Shown: positions 41,129-49,953 of the stretch, piece by piece
How positions within the stretch are numbered: position 1 is the first letter of the stretch
Layout: each line of letters starts with the position of its first letter
Source of the DNA: an uncultured Oscillospiraceae bacterium
GTDB taxonomy: Bacteria; Bacillota; Clostridia; Oscillospirales; Oscillospiraceae
Length of the DNA stretch: 64,000 bases
Direction: 5' to 3'
Assembly: GCA_947625355.1 (NCBI GenBank)
Contig: CANQOA010000001.1
Span: 1 to 64,000 of the forward strand
Position numbers and translations under genes: made by a program
Notes under the pieces: generated by a model
What the model was told of the DNA's origin: nothing
What the model saw: only the letters and a program-made list of their open reading frames with translations
The model's database searches: none

Positions 41129-41157
41129 TTGACATACAGCGGAAAACGTGGTAAATT
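41129..41157 (+). promoter_or_regulatory. Promoter of htpG
   Basis: TTGACA (41129-41134), 17-nt spacer, TAAATT (41152-41157), overlapping the first bases of the CIRCE operator. Confidence 0.85.
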
Positions 41158-41182
41158 AGCACTCGTACGAAAAGAGTGCTAA
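41156..41182 (+). promoter_or_regulatory. CIRCE operator (HrcA site)
   Basis: TTAGCACTC, 9-nt spacer, GAGTGCTAA: an exact match to the HrcA operator, placed from the -10 into the transcript start of htpG. Confidence 0.97.
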
Positions 41183-41207
41183 TCGCCTGGAAAGGAAGCG
41201 TATCGAT

Positions 41208-43115
41208 ATGGCGAAAAAACAGTTCAAGGCCGAGTCCAAGCGGCTGCTCGACCTGATGATCAACTCCATCTACACCCACAAGGAGATCTTCCTGCGGGAG
41301 ATCATCTCCAACGCCTCCGACGCCATCGACAAGCTGTGCTACCGGTCCCTGACGGACGAGAGCGTGGGCATGGCCCGGGAGGACTTCCGCATCTGCCTGG
41401 ACGTGGACAAGGACGCGCGGACGCTGACCGTGCGGGACAACGGCATCGGTATGACGAAGGAGGAGCTGGACAGCAATCTGGGCGTCATCGCCTCCAGCGG
41501 CACCCGGCTGTTCCGGGACAACCTCCCGGAGGGCGAGGCGGCTGCGGACGTGGACGTGATCGGCCAGTTCGGCGTGGGCTTTTATTCTGCCTTCATGGTC
41601 TCCGACAAGGTGACCGTGATCACGAAGGCCTTCGGCGAGGAACAGGCCTGGAAGTGGGAGTCCGCCGGCGCGGACGGCTACACCATCACCCCCTTCGAGA
41701 AACCGGATGTGGGCACGGACGTGATCATGCACCTCAAGGCCGACTCCGACCAGGAGGACTACAGCGCCTATCTGGAGAGCTGGAAGCTGAAGGACCTGGT
41801 GAAGAAATACTCCGACTATGTCCGCTGGCCCATCCACATGACCGTGGAGCGCCGGGAGTGGGACGAAAAGGGCGGCGAGGACGGCAAGGGCGCCTACAAC
41901 ACCATCAGCGAGGACCAGGTGGTCAACACCATGGTGCCCATCTGGCAGCGGCCCAAGAGCGAGGTCAGCGACGACGACTGCAAGGCGTATTACAAGGAGC
42001 ATTTCCACGACAGCACCGATCCCGTGGGCGTGATCCGGGTCAACGCCGAGGGTCTGACCAGCTATAAGGCCATGCTGTTCATCCCCGCCCAGGCCCCCTA
42101 TGACTACTACACCCGGGACTATCAGCCGGGCCTGCAGCTCTATTCCTCCGGCGTGATGATCATGGACAAGTGCGCGGACCTGGTGCCGGAGCACTTCCGG
42201 TTCGTCCGGGGCGTGGTAGACTCTCCCGACCTGAGTCTGAACATCTCCAGGGAGCTGCTGCAGCACGACCGGCAGCTGAAGATCATCGCCGGCAACCTGG
42301 AGAAGAAGATCCAGAGCGAGCTGACCCGCCTGATGGCGGAGGACCGGGAACACTATCTGACCTTCTATAACGCCTTCGCGCCCCAGTTGAAATACGGCGT
42401 GGTAGGCGATTACGGCATGCACAAGGACCAGCTGAAGGACCTGCTGCTGTTCTACAGCGTCAGTCAGGACAAGCTCATCAGCCTCAAGGAATACGTGGCC
42501 GCCATGCCCGAGAGCCAGAAGAAGATCTACTATGCCTGCGCCGAGACCGCCAAGCGGGCCGCCGCTCTGCCCCAGGCGGAGACTGTGAAGGCCGCCGGCT
42601 GCGACATGCTGTGCCTGACAGACAGCGTGGACGAGTTCGTGATGCAGATGCTGGGCAAATACGAGGAGAAGGACTTCTGCAACGTCACCAACGATGATCT
42701 GGGTCTGGAGAGCGAGGACGAGAAAAAGCAGGCCGAGGAAAAGGCCGAGCAGTCCAAGGAGCTGCTGGACTTCGTGAAGGAGAGCCTGGGCGGCGCGGTG
42801 GAATCGGTGCGCATCAGCCACAAGCTCAAGAGCCAGCCGGTGTTTCTGACCACCGACGGCGAGGTGACCCTGGAGATGGAGAAGTACTTCCAGAGCCTGC
42901 CCGGCGTGCCCGAGGCCGAGCGCATCAAGGCCAAGCGGGTCCTGGAGCTAAACGGCGCCCACCCCGCCTTCGCCGCCCTGCAAAAAGCATACGAGGAGGA
43001 CAAGCCCCGGGCCGCGCGTCTTTCCATGGTCCTGCTGGCCCAGGCCCAGCTGATCGCGGGCCTGCCGCTGGACGACCCCGCGGCGTACACCGAGCTGGTG
43101 TGCGGCCTGTTCTGA
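41208..43115 (+). CDS. htpG: Chaperone HtpG (Hsp90)
   Basis: A 635-residue Hsp90. The ATPase domain shows ELISNASDAIDKL-like EIISNASDAIDKLCY, RDNGIGMTKEEL and GQFGVGFYSAFMV; the middle domain has SPDLSLNISRELLQ. It is full length compared with bacterial HtpG. The gene has its own consensus promoter with a perfect CIRCE element, so it should be HrcA-repressed and heat-induced. GGAAAGGAAG is the ribosome site, and a terminator follows. Confidence 0.97.
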   Translation: MAKKQFKAESKRLLDLMINSIYTHKEIFLREIISNASDAIDKLCYRSLTDESVGMAREDFRICLDVDKDARTLTVRDNGIGMTKEELDSNLGVIASSGTRLFRDNLPEGEAAADVDVIGQFGVGFYSAFMVSDKVTVITKAFGEEQAWKWESAGADGYTITPFEKPDVGTDVIMHLKADSDQEDYSAYLESWKLKDLVKKYSDYVRWPIHMTVERREWDEKGGEDGKGAYNTISEDQVVNTMVPIWQRPKSEVSDDDCKAYYKEHFHDSTDPVGVIRVNAEGLTSYKAMLFIPAQAPYDYYTRDYQPGLQLYSSGVMIMDKCADLVPEHFRFVRGVVDSPDLSLNISRELLQHDRQLKIIAGNLEKKIQSELTRLMAEDREHYLTFYNAFAPQLKYGVVGDYGMHKDQLKDLLLFYSVSQDKLISLKEYVAAMPESQKKIYYACAETAKRAAALPQAETVKAAGCDMLCLTDSVDEFVMQMLGKYEEKDFCNVTNDDLGLESEDEKKQAEEKAEQSKELLDFVKESLGGAVESVRISHKLKSQPVFLTTDGEVTLEMEKYFQSLPGVPEAERIKAKRVLELNGAHPAFAALQKAYEEDKPRAARLSMVLLAQAQLIAGLPLDDPAAYTELVCGLF

Positions 43116-43133
43116 GCCACAACGGGATAACAG

Positions 43134-43160
43134 CGCCCTCCGGCAAAATGCCGGAGGGCG
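43134..43160 (+). terminator. Terminator of htpG
   Basis: CGCCCTCCGGC (43134-43144) with GCCGGAGGGCG (43150-43160), then TCTCTTTC. Confidence 0.85.
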
Positions 43161-43185
43161 TCTCTTTCTTGCTTGGGGGCCGCGC

Positions 43186-44418
43186 TCACACGGTGATCAG
43201 ATAGGGGTGCTCCAGCAGGTACTGCAGATCCCGGAACACATTGCCCACCGCCTGGCCGTCCACCACCTGGTGGTCGAAGGTCAGATACATATGCATCATG
43301 TCCCGCGGCGCCAGGGTCCCGTCCGGCATATACCGGGGCTTTCTCACCGTCCGGCCGAAACCGAAGATCGTCACCTCCGGCGCGTTCAGGATGGGGGTGG
43401 AGATGTCGATCGGGAACATGCCCACATTGGACACCGTGACGGTGCCGCAGCCCTGTTCGCCGGCCTGCAGGCGTTTCTCCCTGGCGCGGGCGCTCAGCTC
43501 CTTGGCCGCCATGCTCAGCTGGGTGAGGGACAGGGTGTCGGCGTTTTTGATCACCGGGACCATCAGCCCGCCCTCCGTGGCCACGGCCAGCGACAGCTGC
43601 ACATGGGAGTGGGAGTAGAAGGTCTTTCCGTCGAAGGTGCCGTTGAGCAGCGGATATTTCTTCATCACCTTGCACACCGCGGCGCAGAGCAGATCGTTCA
43701 CTGTCACCCGGCAGCCCAGATACTCCTGGCTCTCCACCAGCTCCTGCCGCAGGGCCAGCAGGTCCGTCACGTCCACCTCGCACACCGCCGAGCACTGGGC
43801 GGTCTGCTGGAGGCTTTGGAACATGTTTCTGGCGATGGTCTTGCGCACGCCGGTCCAGGGGATGGCGGTGACCTCGTCCGCCGCGGGGGCGGCAGCCTCC
43901 GCCGGTGCGGGCGCGGCCTTGCGCGCGTCCAGGTACGCGGTCACGTCCTTGGCGGTGATGCGCCGTCCGTCGGGCCCGCCGCTGGCCGTCACCTCCGCCA
44001 GATCGATCCCCGCCTGGCGGGCCATCTTCCGGGCCAGGCCCGTGGCGCGAAAGTGCCGTCCGCCGATGCGGCCGGGCATCTCCGGCACTGCCGCCGCTAC
44101 GTCGGGCGCGGCGCCGGCAGCCGGGGCAGGTCCCCCGGCCGGGGTAGCAGGCGCGCCGCTCACCAGCGCGTCGTATTCCTCTTTCGTGTCGGTGACCACG
44201 GCGATGGGCGCGCCCACGGCCACCGTGTCGCCCACAGCGGCCAGGATGTGCAGATATCCCCCGTGGACGGCCTCGTATTCGATGGTGTTCTTCTCGTTTT
44301 CGTATTCCATGATGGCCTGGCCCTTTTGGACCAGGTCCCCCTCGGCGGCCAGCCACTGGCCGATGGTGCCCTCGATCATGGTCAGGCCGGCCTTGGGCAT
44401 AACGATCTCAGTACGCAT
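43186..44418 (-). CDS. 2-oxo acid dehydrogenase E2 (dihydrolipoyl acyltransferase)
   Basis: A 410-residue E2 with one lipoyl domain (1-80, lipoyl Lys43 in YENEKNTIEYEA), a flexible Ala/Pro linker, an E3/E1-binding domain (about 113-165, ATGLARKMARQAGIDL) and the catalytic acyltransferase domain with His383 and Asp387 in FDHQVVDGQA. It moves acyl groups from E1 to CoA. It is the last gene of the tdh-like/E1 alpha/E1 beta/E2 run. Whether the complex uses pyruvate, acetoin or a branched 2-oxo acid cannot be settled from sequence by eye. Confidence 0.92.
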   Translation of the reverse strand: MRTEIVMPKAGLTMIEGTIGQWLAAEGDLVQKGQAIMEYENEKNTIEYEAVHGGYLHILAAVGDTVAVGAPIAVVTDTKEEYDALVSGAPATPAGGPAPAAGAAPDVAAAVPEMPGRIGGRHFRATGLARKMARQAGIDLAEVTASGGPDGRRITAKDVTAYLDARKAAPAPAEAAAPAADEVTAIPWTGVRKTIARNMFQSLQQTAQCSAVCEVDVTDLLALRQELVESQEYLGCRVTVNDLLCAAVCKVMKKYPLLNGTFDGKTFYSHSHVQLSLAVATEGGLMVPVIKNADTLSLTQLSMAAKELSARAREKRLQAGEQGCGTVTVSNVGMFPIDISTPILNAPEVTIFGFGRTVRKPRYMPDGTLAPRDMMHMYLTFDHQVVDGQAVGNVFRDLQYLLEHPYLITV

Positions 44419-44438
44419 GGGTCCGTCTCCTTTCCCGC

Positions 44439-45419
44439 TCAGAGCGCGGCGCGGATGGCCGCGCAGATGCGCTCCACGGAGGGGACGGCGGTCTTTTCCA
44501 TGGGGATGTTGTAGGGCATGGGCACGTCCAGCGCCGCCACCCGCAGGATGGGGCCGTCCAGCTCGTCATACTGCTCCTCCTGGAACCGGGCGGCCAGCTC
44601 CGCGCCCACGCCGGAGGTCTTGTTGCCCTCCTCCACGATGGCGGCGCGGTGGGTCTTGGCCAGGGACGCGTAGATGGTCTCGGTGTCCAGCGGGGCGAGG
44701 GTGCGCGGGTCGATGACCTCCAGCTCGATGCCCTCCCGGGAGAGGATCTCCGCCGCCTCCAGCGCCCGGGGCACCATCAGGCCGATGGCCACCACGGTCA
44801 TGTCCCGGCCGGGGCGCTTCACGTCCGCCTTACCGATGGGGATGGTGTAATCGCTCTCATAGAGCGCGTCATCGATCTCCTGCTTGACCTGGTAGAGCTG
44901 CTTGGGCTCGCAAAACAGCACCGGGTTATCGGAGCGGATGGCGCTCTTGAGAAGCCCCTTGGCGTCATAGGCGCAGCTGGGGGTGATGATGGTGAGGCCG
45001 GGCGCGTGCATGAACAGGCTCTCCGTCACGTTGGAGTGCTCCGCGCCGGCGCCGTTGGCGCAGCCCTCGGCGCAGCGGATGACCAGAGGCAGCTTGTACT
45101 CCGGCCCGTGCATATAGCGCCACTTGCTGACCACATGGAAGATCTCCGTGAACGCCACCATGGTGAAGTCGGCGTACATCAGCTCCACGCAGGGGCGCAG
45201 CCCAGTCATGGCCGCGCCGGCGGCGGTGGCCACGATGGCGGTCTCCGCGATGGGGGTGTTGCGCACCCGCTTGGGGCCGAATTCCTCCAGCATCCCCCGG
45301 GTGATCCCGAAGATGTTGCCGAACTGGGCCACGTCCTCGCCGTAGATCAGCACCTTCTCATCCCGGCGCATCTCCTCCTTGAGGGCGTCGCCGATGGCCT
45401 TGGCATAGGTAACTTTCAT
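44439..45419 (-). CDS. 2-oxo acid dehydrogenase E1 beta
   Basis: A 326-residue transketolase-like beta subunit: VLIYGEDVAQFGNIFG, NTPIAETAIVATAAGAAMTG and HAPGLTIITPSCAYDAKGLL are typical of E1 beta of acetoin, pyruvate and branched-chain complexes. Together with E1 alpha it decarboxylates the substrate using thiamin diphosphate. It is complete, unlike the truncated paralogue at 48908-49702. E1 alpha is 19 bp upstream and E2 20 bp downstream. Confidence 0.94.
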   Translation of the reverse strand: MKVTYAKAIGDALKEEMRRDEKVLIYGEDVAQFGNIFGITRGMLEEFGPKRVRNTPIAETAIVATAAGAAMTGLRPCVELMYADFTMVAFTEIFHVVSKWRYMHGPEYKLPLVIRCAEGCANGAGAEHSNVTESLFMHAPGLTIITPSCAYDAKGLLKSAIRSDNPVLFCEPKQLYQVKQEIDDALYESDYTIPIGKADVKRPGRDMTVVAIGLMVPRALEAAEILSREGIELEVIDPRTLAPLDTETIYASLAKTHRAAIVEEGNKTSGVGAELAARFQEEQYDELDGPILRVAALDVPMPYNIPMEKTAVPSVERICAAIRAAL

Positions 45420-45438
45420 CGTCTTGCCTCCTTCCCGC

Positions 45439-46404
45439 TCACGCGTACAGCCCGTCGAAGATCTCCTCCGCCGTCATGGCGGGGGCGGCCTCCGCATGGG
45501 CGATGGCGGTCTCCATCTGTTCGTCGAACCCGGCGCGCATGGCGGCCAGCTCCGCCTCCGTGACCACGCCCTCCTTCAGGAGCATCGCCTCCAGGTTCTT
45601 CACGCAGTCGTGGTTCTCCACCCAGTCCTTGGTGACCTCGGCGTCCCGGTAGGCGCACTGGTCGCCCTCAAAGTGGCCGCGCCAGCGGTAGTCCTTGCAT
45701 TCCAGCACCGCCGGGCCATTGCCGGCGCGCACGTAGTCGCTCATCTTCTTCGCCGCCCGGTAAACGTCCAGCACGTCCGTGCCGTCGGCCACCTCCGAGG
45801 GCATGCCGTAGCCCGCGGCCCGGTCCGCCAGCGCATTGGGCACGGGGATGGTGCTGCTGGCGGGGGTGGAGATGGCGAAGCCGTTGTTCTCGCAGATGAA
45901 CAGCACTGGCAACTTCCAGGCCGCCGCCAGGTTCATGGCCTCATACACGGGGCCCCGGCTGGAGGTGCCGTCGCCCATGAACATATAGGAGACGTTGGGC
46001 CGCTGCTCATAGTCGATGGTCAGCGCCGCGCCCACGGCCACGCCGGTATCGCAGCCCAGGGTCCCGGACATGCCCAGCACGCCCGTGCGCAGCTCGCCGA
46101 TGTGCAGACTGCCGCCCCGGCCGCCGGAGTTGCCGGTCTTTTTGGCCAGCAGCTCGCCGAAGAACATGTCCAGGTCCGTGCCCAGCATCCAGGGCATGGA
46201 GATGGGCCGGTGGGTCAGCTTGAAGTAATCCCCCGGCTGGCGGGTGGACAGCACGCCCACATAGGTGGCCTCCTGGCCCACGCCGCTGTGCACATGGCCG
46301 GGGACGCGCCCCTGGGCGTACAGGTCGCAGAGCTTCTCCTCCAGCAGGCGGGTCTCCAGCAGGTCCTTGTGGATCTGCCTCAAAAATCGCGCTTCATATT
46401 GCAT
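45439..46404 (-). CDS. 2-oxo acid dehydrogenase E1 alpha
   Basis: A 321-residue thiamin-diphosphate subunit. GHVHSGVGQEATYVGV and the TPP/Mg motif GDGTSSRGPVYEAMNLAAAW ending in ICENNGFA are diagnostic. Its short length and the GHVHSGVGQEA start resemble acetoin dehydrogenase AcoA more than pyruvate E1 alpha, but this is a weak discriminator. It is 32 bp from the upstream tdh-like gene. Confidence 0.93.
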   Translation of the reverse strand: MQYEARFLRQIHKDLLETRLLEEKLCDLYAQGRVPGHVHSGVGQEATYVGVLSTRQPGDYFKLTHRPISMPWMLGTDLDMFFGELLAKKTGNSGGRGGSLHIGELRTGVLGMSGTLGCDTGVAVGAALTIDYEQRPNVSYMFMGDGTSSRGPVYEAMNLAAAWKLPVLFICENNGFAISTPASSTIPVPNALADRAAGYGMPSEVADGTDVLDVYRAAKKMSDYVRAGNGPAVLECKDYRWRGHFEGDQCAYRDAEVTKDWVENHDCVKNLEAMLLKEGVVTEAELAAMRAGFDEQMETAIAHAEAAPAMTAEEIFDGLYA

Positions 46405-46436
46405 GATTGGCTCCTTCCAATATCGTTCCCGTGTGG

Positions 46437-47483
46437 TCAGGGCACCAGGATCATCTTGCCCGGCGCGCCGGATCGGATGGCCCCGATGGCCGTGTCGAAG
46501 TCCTCCAGGGGGTATACGCCCCCGATCACCGGCTCCAGGGAGAAGCCGGGAGCTCGCAGGATGTCCATGCAGTCGTCCCAGGTCTCGAACATCCGTCGGC
46601 CGGAGATGCCCGTATAGGTGATCTCCCGATAGATGATGTCCTCTGTCAGGTCGATGGGGATCTCCCCGTTGGGCAGCCCCACGGACACCAGGATGCCGCC
46701 CTTGCGCAGGCTCCGCAGACCGGAGACGATGGCCCGGCCGCTGCCGCTGATGTCGATGGCGGCGTCCGCGCCGCGGCCCTCCGTGGCCGCCAGCACGGCC
46801 TTTACGACGTCCTCTTTCCCGCTGTTGACGGTGATGTCCGCGCCCATGGTCCTGGCCAGGGCCAGCTTTTCGTCAAAGAGGTCGCAGGCGACGATCTTCG
46901 CCGCCCCGTGGACCCGGCAGGCGCCGATGGCCATCAGGCCGATGGGACCACAGCCGCTGACCAGGACGGTCTTGCCCTTCACGTCCGCCCGCTCCACCCC
47001 GTGCACGCCCGCGCCCATGGCCTCCAGCATGGCGCCCATCTCATAGCTGACGCCCTCCGCCAGCGGCACGGCGCAGCCGGCCGGCACCGGGGCGTACTCA
47101 GCGAAGGCCCCCGGCTCGGTGACGCCGAACAGCTTCATGTTCTCGCAGATATGCATGTTGCCCGTCCGGCAGGAAAAGCAATGCCCGCAGGGGATATGGG
47201 TCTCCACGCTGATGCGGTCGCCCACCTTCAAATTCGTAACGGCGGCGCCCACCCGCACGATCTCGCCGGCCGTCTCATGGCCGAACACGATGGGCAGGTT
47301 CTTCATCCGGTTTGCCGCCCACTCGTTCCAGGCAAGGATGTGCATATCCGTGCCGCACACGGCGGTGGCGCGCACCTTCATGAGCACCTCGTCGTCCTTT
47401 ATCTCCGGGATGGGCAGATCGGTGCGGTATTCATACCCGGGGCCGGCGCTCATCTTGCATATGCCGCGCATGGCAGCCTGCAT
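46437..47483 (-). CDS. tdh: Zn-dependent dehydrogenase, threonine 3-dehydrogenase-like
   Basis: A 348-residue medium-chain dehydrogenase. The catalytic zinc site is ATAVCGTDMHI, FGHE and the downstream Glu; structural zinc cysteines lie in PCGHCFSCRTGNMHIC; NAD fold is VLVSGCGPIGLMAIG. CGTDMHILAWNEWA and the C-terminal GRRMFETWDDCMDIL closely follow the E. coli Tdh pattern, which oxidises threonine to 2-amino-3-oxobutyrate. A butanediol or polyol dehydrogenase is the alternative, given the acetoin-dehydrogenase-like neighbours. It heads the E1/E2 run. Confidence 0.72.
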   Translation of the reverse strand: MQAAMRGICKMSAGPGYEYRTDLPIPEIKDDEVLMKVRATAVCGTDMHILAWNEWAANRMKNLPIVFGHETAGEIVRVGAAVTNLKVGDRISVETHIPCGHCFSCRTGNMHICENMKLFGVTEPGAFAEYAPVPAGCAVPLAEGVSYEMGAMLEAMGAGVHGVERADVKGKTVLVSGCGPIGLMAIGACRVHGAAKIVACDLFDEKLALARTMGADITVNSGKEDVVKAVLAATEGRGADAAIDISGSGRAIVSGLRSLRKGGILVSVGLPNGEIPIDLTEDIIYREITYTGISGRRMFETWDDCMDILRAPGFSLEPVIGGVYPLEDFDTAIGAIRSGAPGKMILVP

Positions 47484-47542
47484 GGTATCGCCCTCCTTTC
47501 TATGCTCTCAGCCTCTCGGCCGGAATGCTCCGAATTTAGAAT

Positions 47543-47574
47543 AAGGGCCCGAAGGTTTCGCGCTTCGGGCCCTT
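47543..47574 (-). terminator. Terminator between lpd and the tdh-like gene
   Basis: A perfect 12-bp stem (47543-47554 with 47563-47574) followed on the minus strand by TTATTCTAAATT; it suggests E3 is transcribed separately from the E1/E2 run. Confidence 0.8.
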
Positions 47575-47585
47575 CCGAATGGTGT

Positions 47586-49106
47586 TTACTTGTTGGGGGT
47601 GTGGATGGCGCGCTTTTCCGCGTGCAGCGCCGCCTCCCGCAGCGTCTCGGTGACGGTGGGGTGGCTGTGGATGGTGGCGATGATCTCGTCCAGGGTCATC
47701 TCCTCGCCGATGGCCAGCGCGCCCTCGGCGATCAGGTCCGTGGCCCGGGGTCCGATGATGTGCATGCCCAGGATCTCGCCGTATTCCTTGCCGGCGATGA
47801 TCTTCACCAGGCCCTCGCCGCCGTTGATGATCAGGGCCTTGCCGTTGGCGCTCATGGGGAACTTGCCGACCTTATAGTCCAGGCCCTTGGCCTTGCACTG
47901 CTCCTCGGTCAGGCCCACGGACGCCGCCTCCGGCTCGATGTACACGCAGGTGGGGTTGGTCTTTTCGTCGTACAGCGCGTCGATGCCCATGATGTTCTCG
48001 GCCGCCACCTCGCCCATGGCGGAGGCGGTGTGGGCCAGCTGGGCGTGCCCCAGCACGCAGTCGCCGATGGCGTACACGCCCGGCACGCTGGTCTGCATCC
48101 GGTCGTTGACCACGATGCGGCCCCGGTCGTTTTCGATCTTGCCGGCCTCAAGGTCCAGGCTCGCGGTATTGGCCCGGCGGCCGATGGCCACCAGCACCTT
48201 CTCCGCCTCGAAGGAGACGGTCTCGCCGGCCTTATTTTTGCAGACCACCTTGGCGCCCACGGGGGAGGGCTCCACGGACTGCACCGGGCACTCCAGGTTG
48301 AACTCCATGCCCATCTTCTTCATATGCTGCACGCCGATCTTGGTCAGGTCGCCGTCCAGCATGGGCAGCATGTGGTCCAGCGCCTCCACCACCGTGATCT
48401 TGGTGCCGAAGGCCGCGTAGGCGCAGGCAAGCTCCAGGCCGATGACGCCGCCGCCGATGACCACCATGCTCTTGGGCAGCTTCTCCAGGCTCAGGGCCCC
48501 GGTGGAGTCGATGCAGTTGGGGTTCTCCTTCAGGCCGGGGATGGGAGGCGTGGCGTTGACGGAACCCGTCGCCACGATGATGCCGTCGGCGGTCATGGTC
48601 TCGGTGGCGCCGTCCGCCTTTTTGACAGACAGCTTGCCGGGGCCCACGAACTTGGCCTCGCCGTCCACGACCTTGACCTTGTTCATCTTCAGAAGGCCGG
48701 CCACGCCGCCGGTGAGCTTCTTGGAGATGTCGTTTTTATGCTTGATGATCTGGGGGAAGTTGATGCTGACGCCGGATACCTCGACGCCGATCTCCTTGCC
48801 CTGGTTTTTGATGTCCTCCACCAGCTCCGCGCTGTGCAGCAGGCACTTGGTGGGGATGCAGCCGATGTTCAGGCAGGTGCCGCCCAGGTGCTCGCGCTCG
48901 ATGAGCGTCACCTTCGCGCCCAGCTGGGCCGCCCGGATGGCGGCCACATAGCCGCCGGGGCCGCCGCCCACCACGATGACGGTGGCGCCGTCCTTGGGCT
49001 TTGCCGGGGCGGGGGGCACGGGGGCCGCCGCCTTGGGAGCGGGGGCCGGCGCGGGCGCAGGAGCTTTGGGAGCCGGAGCCGGCGCGGGGGCGGCGGTGCC
49101 GCCCAC
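47586..49106 (-). CDS. lpdA: Dihydrolipoamide dehydrogenase (E3), N-terminally truncated
   Basis: A complete FAD enzyme core: VIVVGGGPGGYVAAIRAAQL, redox pair in GGTCLNIGCIPTK, NAD site VVIGGGVIGLELACAYA and the C-terminal HSHPTVTETLREAALH. It reoxidises E2 lipoyl groups. In the same frame, upstream of the GTG at 49106, the codons read VLAYIGQPGEK, the last strand of a lipoyl domain followed by an Ala/Pro linker. The gene once had an N-terminal lipoyl domain now lost to a deletion. The start is uncertain: GTG 49106 has only a poor ribosome site and may depend on translation from the overlapping truncated E1 beta frame. Confidence 0.85.
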   Translation of the reverse strand: MGGTAAPAPAPAPKAPAPAPAPAPKAAAPVPPAPAKPKDGATVIVVGGGPGGYVAAIRAAQLGAKVTLIEREHLGGTCLNIGCIPTKCLLHSAELVEDIKNQGKEIGVEVSGVSINFPQIIKHKNDISKKLTGGVAGLLKMNKVKVVDGEAKFVGPGKLSVKKADGATETMTADGIIVATGSVNATPPIPGLKENPNCIDSTGALSLEKLPKSMVVIGGGVIGLELACAYAAFGTKITVVEALDHMLPMLDGDLTKIGVQHMKKMGMEFNLECPVQSVEPSPVGAKVVCKNKAGETVSFEAEKVLVAIGRRANTASLDLEAGKIENDRGRIVVNDRMQTSVPGVYAIGDCVLGHAQLAHTASAMGEVAAENIMGIDALYDEKTNPTCVYIEPEAASVGLTEEQCKAKGLDYKVGKFPMSANGKALIINGGEGLVKIIAGKEYGEILGMHIIGPRATDLIAEGALAIGEEMTLDEIIATIHSHPTVTETLREAALHAEKRAIHTPNK

Positions 49107-49702
49107 CTTCTCGCCGGGCTGGCCGATGTAGGCCAGTACTCCTCCTCGGGGATCTCCTCTTTCTTGGCATAGAGGAGCTTGTTCTCCAGGCTGACGACAG
49201 GGTCGTCGTCCCGGATGGCGCTCTTGATCAGGCCCTTGGCGTCCTCAGCGCAGCTGGGGGCGATCACTTTCAGGCCGGGGAAGTGGCAGAACAGCGCTTC
49301 CAGGGACTGGGAGTGGTGGCCGGCGTTGCGGCGGCCGGCGCCCATGGGGCAGCGCAGCACCATGGGAACGGTGGCCTGGCCGCCGGTCATATAACGGGTC
49401 TTGGCGGCCTGGTTGAAGATGGGGTCGGCGGCCACGGTGATGAAGTCGTTGTACATCAGCTCCACCACGGGACGCAGCCCGCGCATGGCCGCACCCACGG
49501 CCATGCCGCAGAAGCCCTCCTCGGAGATCGGGGTGTCGATCACCCGGTTGGGGCCGAACTCATCCAGAAAGCCGGTGGTAACGCCGAACACGTTGCCCAT
49601 CACGGCCATGTCCTCACCGATGATGAAGACGTTCTCATCGCGAACCATTTCCTCATGCAGGCCCTCGCGCAGAGCCTTGCTGAAGGTGATCTTCTTGCTC
49701 AT
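48908..49702 (-). pseudogene. Truncated second E1 beta, fused out of frame to lpd
   Basis: Residues 1-189 are a good E1 beta (VFIIGEDMAVMGNVFG, DTPISEEGFCGMAVG, HFPGLKVIAPSCAEDAKGL) up to EEIPEEEY. There the sequence leaves the family, and the frame enters the lipoyl-tail/linker DNA of lpd in the wrong frame, giving about 75 residues of Pro/Arg-rich nonsense. About 130 C-terminal E1 beta residues are missing. The junction is at about 49131-49142. The remaining part includes the TPP-side domain but cannot form the normal heterotetramer interface. Confidence 0.82.
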
Positions 49703-49829
49703 CTCTCCACACACCTTTGCGCACTACGACGTTGACGAAGGTGATCACGGTGACGAACACCAGAACGAGGCTCATGACGATCTTCTCGATCTCGGCGATC
49801 ACATCCATGATCTTTTTGTAGACTTTCAT
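49653..49829 (-). pseudogene. TRAP transporter small permease (DctQ) 5' fragment
   Basis: Reading from ATG 49829, the first 38 residues (MKVYKKIMDVIAEIEKIVMS, then LVLVFVTVITFVNVVVRK) look like the first helix of a DctQ-type small TRAP permease. At about 49715 the frame leaves that pattern and runs 20 further codons across the truncated E1 beta start before a stop at 49653. The family match is by eye and moderate. Confidence 0.5.
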
Positions 49830-49890
49830 GCGATCAATCCCTTCATGTAGACTATCTCCACAGAGCCGCTGCTCTGAATGTGGACAGTGC

Positions 49891-49918
49891 TTGCGTTTTC
49901 ACGCGGATATGCTATAAT
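49891..49918 (+). promoter_or_regulatory. Promoter of the MBL-fold hydrolase gene
   Basis: TTGCGT (49891-49896), 16-nt spacer, extended -10 TGC-TATAAT (TATAAT at 49913-49918). Confidence 0.75.
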
Positions 49919-49953
49919 GACCGGCAACATCGACTTCGTAAGGAGGCCGCGCC

